A stretch of 64,000 nucleotides of DNA from Lachnospiraceae bacterium. Its GTDB lineage: Bacteria > Bacillota > Clostridia > Lachnospirales > Lachnospiraceae. The position numbers and the translations under genes are program-made. The stretch spans positions 1-64,000 of the forward strand of contig JAKSRY010000001.1 in assembly GCA_024403415.1 (NCBI GenBank), written 5' to 3'. Of the stretch, positions 1 to 8,799 are shown piece after piece. Positions within the stretch are counted from its first letter, which is position 1; each line of letters starts with the position of its first letter. The notes below the pieces were generated by a model, which did not search any database, was not told the DNA's origin, and was given only the letters and a program-made list of their open reading frames with translations.

Positions 1-39
1 CACTTATTTTCCTCTTTTGCCCTAGTTCTATTATATTGG

Positions 40-345
40 TCTTCTCTATTAGTCTAGTTATATCTTTGTATTTGCTATTAGCATCATTCTATATTTGTCT
101 TCTCTATCAGCCTCGTTATGTCTTTATTCACTATTGGCATCGTTCTATATATGCCTTCTCTATTAGTCTCGATATATTTGCCTTCGCTATTAGAATCAAT
201 CTATCTTCGTCTTCTCGATCAGCCTCGTTATATTTGCCTTCGCTATTAGAATCAATCTATCTTCGCCTTCTCTATTAGTCCGTTATTTCTTTATTCGCTA
301 TTGGCATCGTTCTATATATGCCTTCTACTATTCGTTCTACATCAA
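40..345. repeat. Degenerate 56-bp tandem repeat array
   Basis: Five head-to-tail copies start at 40, 98, 154, 210 and 266 (58, 56, 56, 56 and 55 bp), followed by a partial sixth copy that decays after 321. Each copy opens with (C/T)CTTCTCTAT(T/C)AG and ends with a TCTAT(A/C)T-type segment. Copies 3 and 4 are the most alike. The array sits directly downstream of the gene ending at 356. Frames that stay open through it are a by-product of the period and are not judged coding. Confidence 0.8.
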
Positions 346-355
346 TCGATTGTTT

Positions 356-1054
356 TTATTCTTTTTCATGGCTTGTTTTCATTCGATATTCACAGTTAAC
401 ATTAGGGCAAGATGAGCATTTATGTGCACACCAGTCCTTTCTGTCCCTGTCATCTCTACCCTCTTTCACCCCGAAAACCGCGGTTACGGATTTTGAAGGA
501 GTCATAAGCATACTGCTGTTAAGCGATATTCCTATCTTTCGATTGCAATCAAGAATTCTAAAGAATTCCTGCTGCTTCTCCAAAGGAAAATCACCATATC
601 CCGGAGAAAATCTCATTGTCAGCGTTTTTCCTTCTTTTGAAACCTCCTGCTCTATTTCCGAACAGAATTTATCGCAAAGTGCTTCAACACGTTCCGCACC
701 AAGTGCCTGCAAAAGAAGCGCCTTCACCGGACTGATCTTCTCATTAAGGGCAATAAGCCTGTCAATTCCAAGTCCTATTGTTGCGGCAAACATACAAACC
801 TCAGAACAGTCTGTAAGAAGCTTTGATAATTCCACAGAATCATGCTCGATTGGCAGTCTTTCTGTCCTCAGATAAACAACCTTATAAGTAAGTTCCTTTT
901 CTGCCCTGGCTATAACATCCCGGAGCTGTCGATTGAGTTCCTCCTCGCTCAAATCCGGAATTCCTGCATATCCTGCATATCTCCAGACTTCGCTTATGTT
1001 TACCTCCGGAATATCTTCACCTTTATATAATTTAACAAGTACTGTATCTTCCAT
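356..1054 (-). CDS. Methionine synthase activation-domain protein (split MetH reactivation module)
   Basis: A 232-residue protein that resembles the stand-alone vitamin B12-dependent methionine synthase activation domain found in Firmicutes and Thermotoga whose MetH lacks this domain. The family motif RFSPGYGDFPL lies near residue 150. In the family this region binds S-adenosylmethionine for reductive methylation of inactive cob(II)alamin. The C-terminus carries a cysteine cluster (CAHKCSSCPNVNC, about residues 209-221) seen in the stand-alone forms. The next gene upstream on the same strand is metF, which makes the methyl donor for MetH, so the context agrees. A 580-bp spacer separates the two, so co-transcription is not certain. 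metH itself is not in the window. Confidence 0.8.
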   Translation of the reverse strand: MEDTVLVKLYKGEDIPEVNISEVWRYAGYAGIPDLSEEELNRQLRDVIARAEKELTYKVVYLRTERLPIEHDSVELSKLLTDCSEVCMFAATIGLGIDRLIALNEKISPVKALLLQALGAERVEALCDKFCSEIEQEVSKEGKTLTMRFSPGYGDFPLEKQQEFFRILDCNRKIGISLNSSMLMTPSKSVTAVFGVKEGRDDRDRKDWCAHKCSSCPNVNCEYRMKTSHEKE

Positions 1055-1160
1055 TTTTATCTGTAAGTAATACCTAGCATTTATAAATGATACCTAACAT
1101 CTCTCTATATCGCAAAAATATATAAACATATTTGTATTTTAGGCATATATCAGGCATATT

Positions 1161-1388
1161 TTAGTCTTTTCTTAATATATACCAACATTAAAGAGTAATT
1201 TCATAGTTTTTTCCTACTGACTTTTAGTCGCTCTTGTAGTAGAAATCGATGTAAAGACTAATATTTGCAACCCTTCCAACTAATTCTTAGTCGTTTCACA
1301 AGCAAGGAAGATAAATCCGACTAACTCGTATACAAATTTAGTCGACAAATTAGTCTCAATCACTATTAGTAATCCCTCTGACGACTAA
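1161..1388. repeat. Cluster of TTAGTCG / CGACTAA heptamers in a gene-free spacer
   Basis: The spacer 1055-1633 has no credible gene. Within it TTAGTCG occurs at 1224, 1287 and 1338 and its complement CGACTAA at 1318 and 1382. The shortened form TTAGTC/GACTAA occurs at 1161, 1256 and 1350. The same TTAGTC hexamer recurs in the 56-bp repeats at the left edge. Both orientations are present with irregular spacing. Function is unknown: protein-binding sites or repeat debris are both possible. Confidence 0.5.
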
Positions 1389-1529
1389 TTCTTCATTACA
1401 CCTCATATAGTCATCCATATATATTATTCTTCAGTCATAAATAGGAACAAAAATACAATATCAAATCGCTGTCCAAACGAGTTATTCTTATTTGACATAC
1501 ACATTAATGTCCATTCACTTAACCCCTGA

Positions 1530-1635
1530 GCAACTTTCATATACTTAAAGTCATTCTGCTATGCAACTTTCATGTACTTAAAGTCATCCTGCTATGCAAC
1601 TTTCATGTACTTAAAGTCATTCTGCTATGCAACTT
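1530..1635. repeat. 33-bp tandem repeats running into the metF stop codon
   Basis: Three full copies (1530-1562, 1563-1595, 1596-1628) of a unit beginning GCAACTTTCAT and ending CTGCTAT, plus a partial fourth copy GCAACTT. Copies differ at one or two positions. The metF stop codon (complement of 1634-1636) lies inside the partial copy, so the array has grown from, or invaded, the very end of metF. Confidence 0.85.
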
Positions 1636-2524
1636 AAACAATAAATGACTTTCCTAAAATATCAGACAGATTATTCATAATTCCTGCTGCCACATCCGGC
1701 TTATTCATTGAATATACATGCACGTTGGTAATTCCATTTGCATACAGGTCAATAATCTGATCTGTAGCATAAGCAATTCCTGCCTGCTTCATAGATGCAG
1801 GGTCTGATCCAAACTTATCAACGATAGACTTAAATCTCTGTGGCATAAAAGATCCTGAAAGTTTAATTGCACGTTCGACCTGATTTGCATTTGTGATAGG
1901 CATAATTCCGGGAAGAACCGGGACAGTTATTCCTGCTTCTCTTATCTTATACAGGAAGTTAAAGAAAAGATTATTATCAAATACCATCTGTGTTGTAAGG
2001 AAATCACAACCGGCATCAACCTTTTCCTTAAGATATTTAATATCTTCTCTCTGAGATGTACTTTCGGGATGAACCTCAGGATAGCAGGCACCACCTATAC
2101 AAATATCGGGATTGGTTTCTTTAAGCTGTCTCACAAGCTGAACTGCATGAGAGTAATCCCATTTACTTCTGTCAGATTCCATGAGTTCAGGAGTAAGGTC
2201 ACCTCTTAATGCCATAACATTCTCGATACCGGCTTCCTGCATATCTTTTATTTTTTGAGCAACGGTTTCCTTGCTTGATGACACACATGTAAGATGTGCA
2301 AGCATAGGCACCCCATATTTATCATTTATATTTTTAGCAATATCAATTGTATACTGGCTGATTCCACCACCTGCGCCGTAAGTTACTGACATAAAGGCCG
2401 GTTTAAGAGCTGCTATCTCTTCTGTAGCTGTTTTAACACTTTCAAAACTTGTTTCTTTTTTCGGTGGAAAAACCTCAAATGATAAAGACATCTGTTCCTT
2501 GTTCAATATATCAATTATTTTCAT
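1634..2524 (-). CDS. metF: Methylenetetrahydrofolate reductase
   Basis: The 296 residues match the usual length of the bacterial MetF TIM-barrel flavoprotein, which reduces 5,10-methylene-THF to 5-methyl-THF for methionine synthesis. Recognisable family segments are SFEVFPPK near residue 15 with the catalytic Glu, VTYGAGG near residue 48, LAHLTC near residue 76, ALRGD near residue 105 and TQMVFDN near residue 178. The start ATG at 2524 follows a weak Shine-Dalgarno (AGG, about 8 bp upstream). The methionine-synthase activation protein is the next gene downstream on the same strand. The protein looks intact. Confidence 0.97.
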   Translation of the reverse strand: MKIIDILNKEQMSLSFEVFPPKKETSFESVKTATEEIAALKPAFMSVTYGAGGGISQYTIDIAKNINDKYGVPMLAHLTCVSSSKETVAQKIKDMQEAGIENVMALRGDLTPELMESDRSKWDYSHAVQLVRQLKETNPDICIGGACYPEVHPESTSQREDIKYLKEKVDAGCDFLTTQMVFDNNLFFNFLYKIREAGITVPVLPGIMPITNANQVERAIKLSGSFMPQRFKSIVDKFGSDPASMKQAGIAYATDQIIDLYANGITNVHVYSMNKPDVAAGIMNNLSDILGKSFIV

Positions 2525-2622
2525 TAGTTATACCTGTTTCCCTTTCCCTGAATTATCTATTGCAATAATCTTTTAAACTAATTCCAAATTAATATTTTAA
2601 CATAAAAAATTACTGTTTTGAT

Positions 2623-2650
2623 AGGTATTGTTCAAAATATTCCAATACCT
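2623..2650 (-). promoter_or_regulatory. Dyad in the metF upstream region
   Basis: AGGTATTG (2623-2630) and CAATACCT (2643-2650) are perfect inverted repeats with a 12-bp loop, about 100 bp upstream of the metF start. It has no T-run, so it is more likely an operator or leader hairpin than a terminator. No SAM riboswitch core was recognised around it. Confidence 0.35.
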
Positions 2651-2703
2651 GCCTGCTTTCCGGCTCATTTGAATCATCATTATATCATGGTGGAGTAATA
2701 ATA

Positions 2704-2756
2704 AAAAAGAGTTATGTTCTTAGTGGATCTTAAATATCCTCATAACATAACTCTTT
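2704..2756 (-). terminator. Rho-independent terminator
   Basis: Perfect 13-bp arms AAAGAGTTATGTT (2706-2718) and its complement (2744-2756). Read on the minus strand the second arm runs into TTTTTTATT. It lies about 40 bp past the stop of the zinc-ribbon/solute-binding gene and should end that transcript before metF. Confidence 0.85.
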
Positions 2757-2792
2757 AAATATCTTTTTACTATCTGATTTTCAGACTATATA

Positions 2793-4847
2793 CTATCTAT
2801 GATTATTGATGTAATTGGTAGCTGCTGTCTTAAAATCTGCCATAGCCTTTTGCTTACTCTTACGACCTTCACAGTATTCATAGACTTCATCCAGCCACAT
2901 AGAATCCAGTTGTGAATCATATTCTGTTACAATGCCTGCCTTTACATGGGCATTCTTCCACTCACTGGTCTCAAACACATCATCACCGCCAAGCATGTCA
3001 ATACGTCCATCCGCTAACTGATTCATAACATACGAAGAAGGAACATAGCAAGGCTTTCCCCACAAATCTCCACTTGCAAGTCCATACTGAAGACCATCTT
3101 CCGTACAGTCAAGTGTCATCCATTCAATAATCTTGGCAACCGCCTCAGTTTTCGCTGAATCCATATATCTGTTTGCGAAAATCTTTTCACCACCCCATAT
3201 AGCATCAGAAGGTGCCTCTATTGCACTCCAGTCACCATATGTATTTCCACTTTCCGGCTCCATAACATAATTGAGGAACCAGGTAGGTCCAACAAATACC
3301 AGTACCGGTCTTGAGCCTTCGCCTTTCATATCGGCATACCATGCATCTGTCCACTGTCTGGTCTTATTGCAATAACCCTTGTCATACATTTTCTTGGCAT
3401 CATCCATGAATTTTTCACGATATTGGTCCACAACCAGCTGACCATTAACAACCCATGGAGTACCTGATATATTTTTATACGGACGCCACATATCTCCGAC
3501 GCTCGATACTATCGCATATCCTTTTGCCTTAAGTTTTTCGCCTTCATCAATCAAGTCACTCCAACTATTATAACCCGAAGATAATCTAGCATTAAGTGCT
3601 GAAGAATCACTGGCATATTTAGGCAAATTTCCCCAAACAGCCCTTGCTATTGATCGACGATAATACATAAGGCATACAGGTGACTGATAATTCAGGGCAA
3701 CAATCTCTCCATACTGATTAGTTCCATCTACTATAGTATATTCTGCTATCTGTTTTGCAGGATCTGATGACATATCACCATTTACTCTCAATCCAAGATC
3801 TGCATAAGGCATCGCATAGTCAGACATATATCCTTTAACATATTTAGGAGTGTACTCATACTCAACACAGTAAATATCCGGTTGTTCACTACCACCTGCA
3901 CCAAGTGCATTATCGAGGGAACCATAATAATCACTGTCATATGGAATAATGGTAGCATTTACTTTGAAATCACAATCAGGATGAGAAGTCATATAGCTTT
4001 CAATCAGTCCCGGAAGTTCATCGTTATATGACCAAACATTTATTGCCAGTTCCTCCGGTGCAGGAGTAGGGGTAGGTTCACTCGTAGGTTCAGTGCTCGG
4101 GGTTGGCGCCTCCGTAGCAACTGGTGGATAGTCCTCCATGGTCGGTGTAGCTTCAGGCGAATACGTTTCCTTTGCTATTTCAGTTCCATCATCGGGTCCT
4201 TTATCTTTAATAAACAGGAAATATGCTCCCACTCCCAATCCACATACAAGCAGTAATGCAAGACATGCAATCAGAACAATCAGGCCGGTTTTCTTTTTCT
4301 TTCCACCATTATTGTTTACCTGAACGGCAACAAATCCATAAGGTCCAAGTATATATAATTGACCATCCGAGCAAGTATATCTACCGTCCGGACAGGGTGT
4401 ATAAACTCTGCCATCCGGAGCATAAAATCTGCCATCCGGGCCACGCCTTGTACCTCCCGGTCCCATCGGGCCATTCGGCATACCTCCCGGAACATATCCT
4501 GGTGCTGCAGGACCATTAGCCTTACCTCCCGGGATATTTCCAGGGCCTACGGGGTCATTTCCCGGAGCAAAGATTACTGTCTGCGTACTCTGATTTTGTC
4601 CTCCCGGATATCTTTCATACTGGTTCACCGGTGGAACATTGGTATTTGTCGGATTTTCAGCCGGCATTACCTTTTCATACTGCTGATTACCACCCGGTGC
4701 GAACTCCTGTATATCCGCTCTTCCCCCTACAGGAGGAACCTTTTGAACGCTGGGTTGATTTCCAGCCGCAGCGCTAAGATCATGTCCACACTTTGTACAA
4801 AATCTCATGCCATCTTTAATATTTGCATTACATTTTGGACACTGCAT
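2793..4847 (-). CDS. Zinc-ribbon, single-pass membrane protein with extracellular solute-binding-like domain
   Basis: A 684-residue protein in four parts. Residues 1-25 form a cytoplasmic zinc ribbon (CPKCNANIKDGMRFCTKCG). Residues about 30-180 are a Gly/Pro/Asn-rich linker with a PDGR(F/V/Y)Y repeat. Residues about 185-213 are one membrane helix after a KKKK stretch. A Pro/Thr/Glu linker is followed by about 420 residues resembling family-1 extracellular sugar-binding proteins (INVWSYNDELP near the start). No lipobox or permease genes are present, so this is not a classical ABC binding protein. The same architecture, without the binding domain, is used by the next gene (4860-5813), 12 bp upstream, so the two probably form an operon. 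A sensing or cell-envelope role is inference. Confidence 0.7.
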   Translation of the reverse strand: MQCPKCNANIKDGMRFCTKCGHDLSAAAGNQPSVQKVPPVGGRADIQEFAPGGNQQYEKVMPAENPTNTNVPPVNQYERYPGGQNQSTQTVIFAPGNDPVGPGNIPGGKANGPAAPGYVPGGMPNGPMGPGGTRRGPDGRFYAPDGRVYTPCPDGRYTCSDGQLYILGPYGFVAVQVNNNGGKKKKTGLIVLIACLALLLVCGLGVGAYFLFIKDKGPDDGTEIAKETYSPEATPTMEDYPPVATEAPTPSTEPTSEPTPTPAPEELAINVWSYNDELPGLIESYMTSHPDCDFKVNATIIPYDSDYYGSLDNALGAGGSEQPDIYCVEYEYTPKYVKGYMSDYAMPYADLGLRVNGDMSSDPAKQIAEYTIVDGTNQYGEIVALNYQSPVCLMYYRRSIARAVWGNLPKYASDSSALNARLSSGYNSWSDLIDEGEKLKAKGYAIVSSVGDMWRPYKNISGTPWVVNGQLVVDQYREKFMDDAKKMYDKGYCNKTRQWTDAWYADMKGEGSRPVLVFVGPTWFLNYVMEPESGNTYGDWSAIEAPSDAIWGGEKIFANRYMDSAKTEAVAKIIEWMTLDCTEDGLQYGLASGDLWGKPCYVPSSYVMNQLADGRIDMLGGDDVFETSEWKNAHVKAGIVTEYDSQLDSMWLDEVYEYCEGRKSKQKAMADFKTAATNYINNHR

Positions 4848-4859
4848 AATTATTCCTAT

Positions 4860-5813
4860 TTATTCTATCGTCAAATCAATTTCTGCTGTATGCGTATACA
4901 TTTCTTCATCAGTTATAACTAATATATCAACATATAATGTTTTCTTGTAGTCATAATATGCTTTTCCAAACTTAATTGTCATCGGGTCATCGCCGTCTGC
5001 AGTCTGTTTATAGTGTTCAGAAAAATCTCCTGCCAACAGATCCGAATTTCCAAGCTGATACAATTCTCCTGATAAGTCGACTGAAATGAGTTTACCCTGT
5101 ATCACCCCATCGTGAGATACTACCGCAACAAAATTGGCTGTCTTTCCGCCATGTGACAATTCAAGCTCATCAGTGGTCTCAAGTACCTGTGAATACAGGG
5201 TCACACCGCCGTAACCATCGATAACATACCCCAGACGATCTGCATCCTCATTAATAGGTATTTCCAAATACTTAACTCCATTGATTTCAACCTTCCCGCC
5301 TTCTTTGTAAGTAGTAACTCTTGGGGGATTGTCGTCTTCATCGATATCTTCTATTTCAGGTTCTTCCGTCACTTCCTCGATATCATTTTCATCTAACAGG
5401 ATATCGATTGCCCTTGACAGTTCCTCTTCCAATGTAGGCTTTTTATCTTCAGCAAAAAACAGAAAATACGCGCCAACTCCCAGTCCACACACAACTACAG
5501 CCGCTATGCATGCTATTATAATCGGCAGTTTACTTTTTTTCTTTTGCAACGGCTGATTTCCTGAAGGCTGTCTTTCATACATATTTTGTTGCAACGGCTG
5601 ATTTCCTGAAGGCTGCCTTTCATACATGTTCTGCTGCATCGGCTGATTTCCTGAAGGCTGCCTTTCATACATATTCTGTTGCAACGGCTGATTTCCTGAA
5701 GGTTGCTGTACATATACGTTCTGCTGAGCCGACTGACTCTTTACCTGATAACCACAGGTTGGGCAAACATTAACTCCTTCAGATATTTCGGTTGTACATA
5801 TTGGACACTGCAT
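4860..5813 (-). CDS. Zinc-ribbon membrane protein with QPSGNQP repeats, extracellular domain of unknown function
   Basis: A 317-residue protein. An N-terminal zinc ribbon (CPICTTEISEGVNVCPTCG) is followed by four 15-residue repeats of the type QPSGNQPLQQNMYER (residues about 38-92), a KKKSK stretch, and one membrane helix ending GVGAYFLFF. The ending matches the neighbouring gene (GVGAYFLFI), so the two share ancestry over the anchor. After an acidic linker (many Glu/Asp, about residues 135-165) comes a roughly 150-residue extracellular beta-rich domain I do not recognise. The start ATG at 5813 gives the same MQCP opening as the neighbour. Function is unknown. Confidence 0.65.
   Translation of the reverse strand: MQCPICTTEISEGVNVCPTCGYQVKSQSAQQNVYVQQPSGNQPLQQNMYERQPSGNQPMQQNMYERQPSGNQPLQQNMYERQPSGNQPLQKKKSKLPIIIACIAAVVVCGLGVGAYFLFFAEDKKPTLEEELSRAIDILLDENDIEEVTEEPEIEDIDEDDNPPRVTTYKEGGKVEINGVKYLEIPINEDADRLGYVIDGYGGVTLYSQVLETTDELELSHGGKTANFVAVVSHDGVIQGKLISVDLSGELYQLGNSDLLAGDFSEHYKQTADGDDPMTIKFGKAYYDYKKTLYVDILVITDEEMYTHTAEIDLTIE
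5544..5723. repeat. Four 45-bp in-frame tandem repeats
   Basis: Units at 5544-5588, 5589-5633, 5634-5678 and 5679-5723 encode the 15-residue QPSGNQP(L/M)QQNMYER repeats of the zinc-ribbon protein. The first three are nearly identical in DNA, which suggests recent slippage expansion; the copy nearest the N-terminus is the most diverged. Confidence 0.9.
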
Positions 5814-5825
5814 ATTTTCTCCTAT

Positions 5826-7562
5826 TTAATCATTCTCGGAAACAGTACTTCTTCCACGCCTGTCTACTCCAAGTTTCTGATAATACTTACGTTTTTCTTC
5901 ATACATCTTCTTATCTGCAAGACGAGCCATCTGACGAATTGTCATTTCAGATGCTTCGTCACGCCTTACATATCCGCAGGACATGGTCAACTCCTTAACC
6001 AGTTTTCCTGTCCATTTATCCGTCGTTTCCGCAAGGTCCTTCTTAATTTTTTCAAGCTTACTTTCATCTGCATAGATAATGGCAACAAACTCATCTCCAC
6101 CCATTCTATACAGATTTCCGCTGCTTCCAAGGCACTGCTTCATGCAGGCTGCTGCACCAACCAGAAGCTCATCACCTGCTTCATGTCCCCAGGAATCATT
6201 GATTACCTTAAGTCCATTCACATCGATTGAAACATACACAAGATCTTCCGATATCTCTCCCGCTTCAAGCGCCTTAACATCTTCCTCGTAAGCGCGTCGG
6301 TTCAGGAATCTTGTAAGTTCGTCCGTATTGGATCTGATAATCCACTTTTCGACGTTTTTCTTTTCTTCATCTATATTTCTTATTGCAAAGATAACCTTTT
6401 TCAAAGGCTCTTCATCAATATCTCCGATTCGAATATACTGAGCTCTTAACCATCCATCGACCTTATGTCTGAATTCAGATGATATAATTTTTGCATCCTT
6501 CATTCTTGTCGGCAAAGTTGTAAGGTCTGTATACTCAAGGAACTTTTCCGGATCCTCTATATCCTTAACCATCGCTCCAGCAAGTGCACTGTGTGTATCT
6601 TTATCAAAATCCAGCGCTACCGCTGGGCTGTCAATCTTATCAAATCTCTGTGTCTTTTTTTCCTCAAGATCCACATAATCAACATATGAATAAATGCCTG
6701 CCATGGAACTTAAAATTTCATACTGGCTTGACACCTGTTCGGACAACACTTCCTTTTGCTGCTTAACCTTATCAATAATCTTATTCTGAAGCATTATAAA
6801 GATAAAAACATTCGCCATTGACACGGCAACATATGTTGTACCTATACTGTATTCACCTTCAACCAGTGCTCCGGCTATCATGGTACCAATATAGCCTACA
6901 ACTGCAATAATGTCGTGAATGCCTATGGTTTTCACATGTACAACTGTAAATACCGCCATGCAAACCAGTGTAAGTACAGGTATCGCAGTAACAATGTCAT
7001 ACAGTTCTCCGGTTTCATAATGGCCATCGACAAAATCAAAAGCATATCTTGTCAGTGCCAAAGTCAGAGTAACCACAAACGCTATAATATCAACAATAAT
7101 GCATATCTTTGAAAGAAGCTTTCCGGATTCCAATCCGTACATTTCCTGCAGATATCTGTTAAGATATGCTACAAATATACACGCAAGAACCGAACCCATG
7201 CACAGTGAAGAGACTACAAATATATAATTAGCCTCACCAAATCCAAGGGTTCCGTCCAGAGTCCAGGTCATGAAATCCAGGAACAAAGCTACCATCGTAG
7301 CCAGCATAAGATCCAGGAAAAGTCTGGTCGCATGGCTTTTTTCTTTATTTTCAAAAGCCAGACTCACAACCAGAATCAGCAGCACAAGCATACTGATTAC
7401 ATCCATGGAAACACTTCCAAGTGCGCCAAGTGAGTTTCTGTCAGGCTGGTACACAAACATAAGTACAAGACCAATTGCAGTAGCAATAAAAGTACATAGT
7501 ATCAGCACCAGTACGTTTTCGGCTGTATGTTTTAAGTTGCCTGATTTTTCCTGTCTATCCAT
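5826..7562 (-). CDS. Membrane-bound diguanylate cyclase (GGDEF)
   Basis: About 578 residues. The N-terminal half (to about residue 265) has eight or so hydrophobic helices forming a membrane sensor module. A helical/PAS-like linker follows, then a C-terminal GGDEF domain with the intact active-site segment YRMGGDEFVAI and substrate-site NDSWGHEAGD upstream. It should make cyclic di-GMP from two GTP at the membrane. No RxxD inhibitory site is visible at the usual position before GGDEF. I chose ATG at 7562 (MDRQEKSG) over an in-frame TTG at 7574 with no better ribosome site. A PilZ protein, a likely c-di-GMP reader, lies at 16.3 kb. Confidence 0.92.
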   Translation of the reverse strand: MDRQEKSGNLKHTAENVLVLILCTFIATAIGLVLMFVYQPDRNSLGALGSVSMDVISMLVLLILVVSLAFENKEKSHATRLFLDLMLATMVALFLDFMTWTLDGTLGFGEANYIFVVSSLCMGSVLACIFVAYLNRYLQEMYGLESGKLLSKICIIVDIIAFVVTLTLALTRYAFDFVDGHYETGELYDIVTAIPVLTLVCMAVFTVVHVKTIGIHDIIAVVGYIGTMIAGALVEGEYSIGTTYVAVSMANVFIFIMLQNKIIDKVKQQKEVLSEQVSSQYEILSSMAGIYSYVDYVDLEEKKTQRFDKIDSPAVALDFDKDTHSALAGAMVKDIEDPEKFLEYTDLTTLPTRMKDAKIISSEFRHKVDGWLRAQYIRIGDIDEEPLKKVIFAIRNIDEEKKNVEKWIIRSNTDELTRFLNRRAYEEDVKALEAGEISEDLVYVSIDVNGLKVINDSWGHEAGDELLVGAAACMKQCLGSSGNLYRMGGDEFVAIIYADESKLEKIKKDLAETTDKWTGKLVKELTMSCGYVRRDEASEMTIRQMARLADKKMYEEKRKYYQKLGVDRRGRSTVSEND

Positions 7563-7618
7563 AATTAATTCCAATTATTAAAAAATGTTATCAACTAATT
7601 ATTATAAATCCTTTACTG

Positions 7619-8290
7619 CTATTCAGTATATACTTTTTTGCGAGAAATTTTACTCCAGAGGTAATTATATCCCCTGATTATATTCCCTATCAGTATAGCT
7701 GCAATGATACTGCCCTCGCGCACACCCTTAAGTCCGCCAAGGAAACACAGTCCCAGTATGGCAGATACAAATATATATGCTACATCAAAAAATATCTTGA
7801 TGTTCTCATATTTTTTGCCTGTAACGGTGGCTATTGCGCGGTTCATCGCCTCACCCGGAAGCATGGCAACATTCCCCTTCAGCTGAATCCAGATTCCGAG
7901 TCCCAACACGATACATCCTGCGAGCATACATATAAACTGCCATATATAGCCTTCGACTTTAAGTCCTTCTATCAGAAAACATGCAAAATTGGTCAGATAT
8001 CCATATACAAATGCCAGAAGAGTCTGTATTACAATTTCTATTGGATTGCATTTTCTCCTTAAAAGGATAACCTGGACAGATATCTGTATAACACTCCATA
8101 CATTAAGCCAGCCCCCAAATGTAAAAAGTCCGCTCATAAGCGATACCGAATATGGCACCGACGCAACGGGTGAAGTTCCAAGGTTTGCCTTGGTCGAAAG
8201 TGCCACACCCAGTGCTGCTATGAACAGACCTGCGATAAACATTGTATATCTTCTGATTAGATCTAATACATTAAGCTTTTTTGTATCCAT
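7619..8290 (-). CDS. YczE/YyaS/YitT-like integral membrane protein
   Basis: A 223-residue protein with five or six hydrophobic helices and the family-like opening YTMFIAGLFIAALGVALSTK followed by LGTSPVASVPYS. Proteins of this type are common in Firmicutes; their transport or regulatory role is not established. It ends with a short basic tail (KISRKK). No partner gene is evident. It is read in the same direction as its neighbours with short gaps of 44-53 bp, so it may be part of the run 11006 to 5826. Confidence 0.7.
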   Translation of the reverse strand: MDTKKLNVLDLIRRYTMFIAGLFIAALGVALSTKANLGTSPVASVPYSVSLMSGLFTFGGWLNVWSVIQISVQVILLRRKCNPIEIVIQTLLAFVYGYLTNFACFLIEGLKVEGYIWQFICMLAGCIVLGLGIWIQLKGNVAMLPGEAMNRAIATVTGKKYENIKIFFDVAYIFVSAILGLCFLGGLKGVREGSIIAAILIGNIIRGYNYLWSKISRKKVYTE

Positions 8291-8343
8291 CCCGTCCTTC
8301 TTTTGTATGATAATTTCCTTAATAACTTCGCTGACAAATGATA

Positions 8344-8799
8344 TTAACTGTTAATTGCTTTTAGCAGTTCTGCCTTCAGATATTCATATCTTAAGCGCTT
8401 CTCTTCTTTTGAAAAATGAACTTCTCTGCTCTGAAGCGGATTATTTTCATACGACAGGATTTCATCGCCAAACTGCTCGCTCGTCAAATCAAAAATACTG
8501 TCTCCTATCACATTATAACAGTGATAATTTCCGCCGCTTCTCAATATTCCATAGACATCACCGCCAAAAATATCCTGTGCAAGAAATGCTGTGATAGAGC
8601 ATTGTCCGAGCGTCATATTATCCTTTGACCATCCATCTCTCATTCTTGGAGCACAGGTGTCCGCGCACCAGATATCAGATAAGAGATCATATAAATGTCT
8701 CGGATCCTTTATATTTTTGTATTCATCGGCTTCTGCAGAAACGTCTGCAGTCTCCCAGCCATAGAAATTATATTCTTTCACCAGAATCTCCTTCATCAT
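8344..8799 (-). CDS. YunG-like small protein
   Basis: A 151-residue soluble protein. The central segment GQCSITAFLAQDIFGG followed by GNYHCYNVIG and DLTSEQFG matches the pattern of the Bacillus YunG family (a Cys, a His and an Asp in the order seen in papain-like folds). No enzyme activity is established for the family. Its start codon overlaps the stop of the hybrid histidine kinase by 4 bp (8796-8799), so it is translationally coupled to that sensor and may act with it. The family call rests on motif memory only. Confidence 0.5.
   Translation of the reverse strand: MMKEILVKEYNFYGWETADVSAEADEYKNIKDPRHLYDLLSDIWCADTCAPRMRDGWSKDNMTLGQCSITAFLAQDIFGGDVYGILRSGGNYHCYNVIGDSIFDLTSEQFGDEILSYENNPLQSREVHFSKEEKRLRYEYLKAELLKAINS

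Noticed and set aside
36-278. Open frame through the left-edge repeats as a coding gene
   Set aside because: It exists only because the repeat period avoids stops; the protein is low-complexity, has no ribosome site and no family resemblance.
40-345. CRISPR array
   Set aside because: The copies are contiguous and degenerate along their whole length; there is no alternation of constant repeats with unique spacers.
318-875. Long plus-strand frame opposite the methionine-synthase activation gene
   Set aside because: It is the shadow of a well-supported minus-strand gene.
2525-2792. SAM riboswitch upstream of metF
   Set aside because: Only a simple dyad is seen; no multi-helix junction or recognisable SAM-I core.
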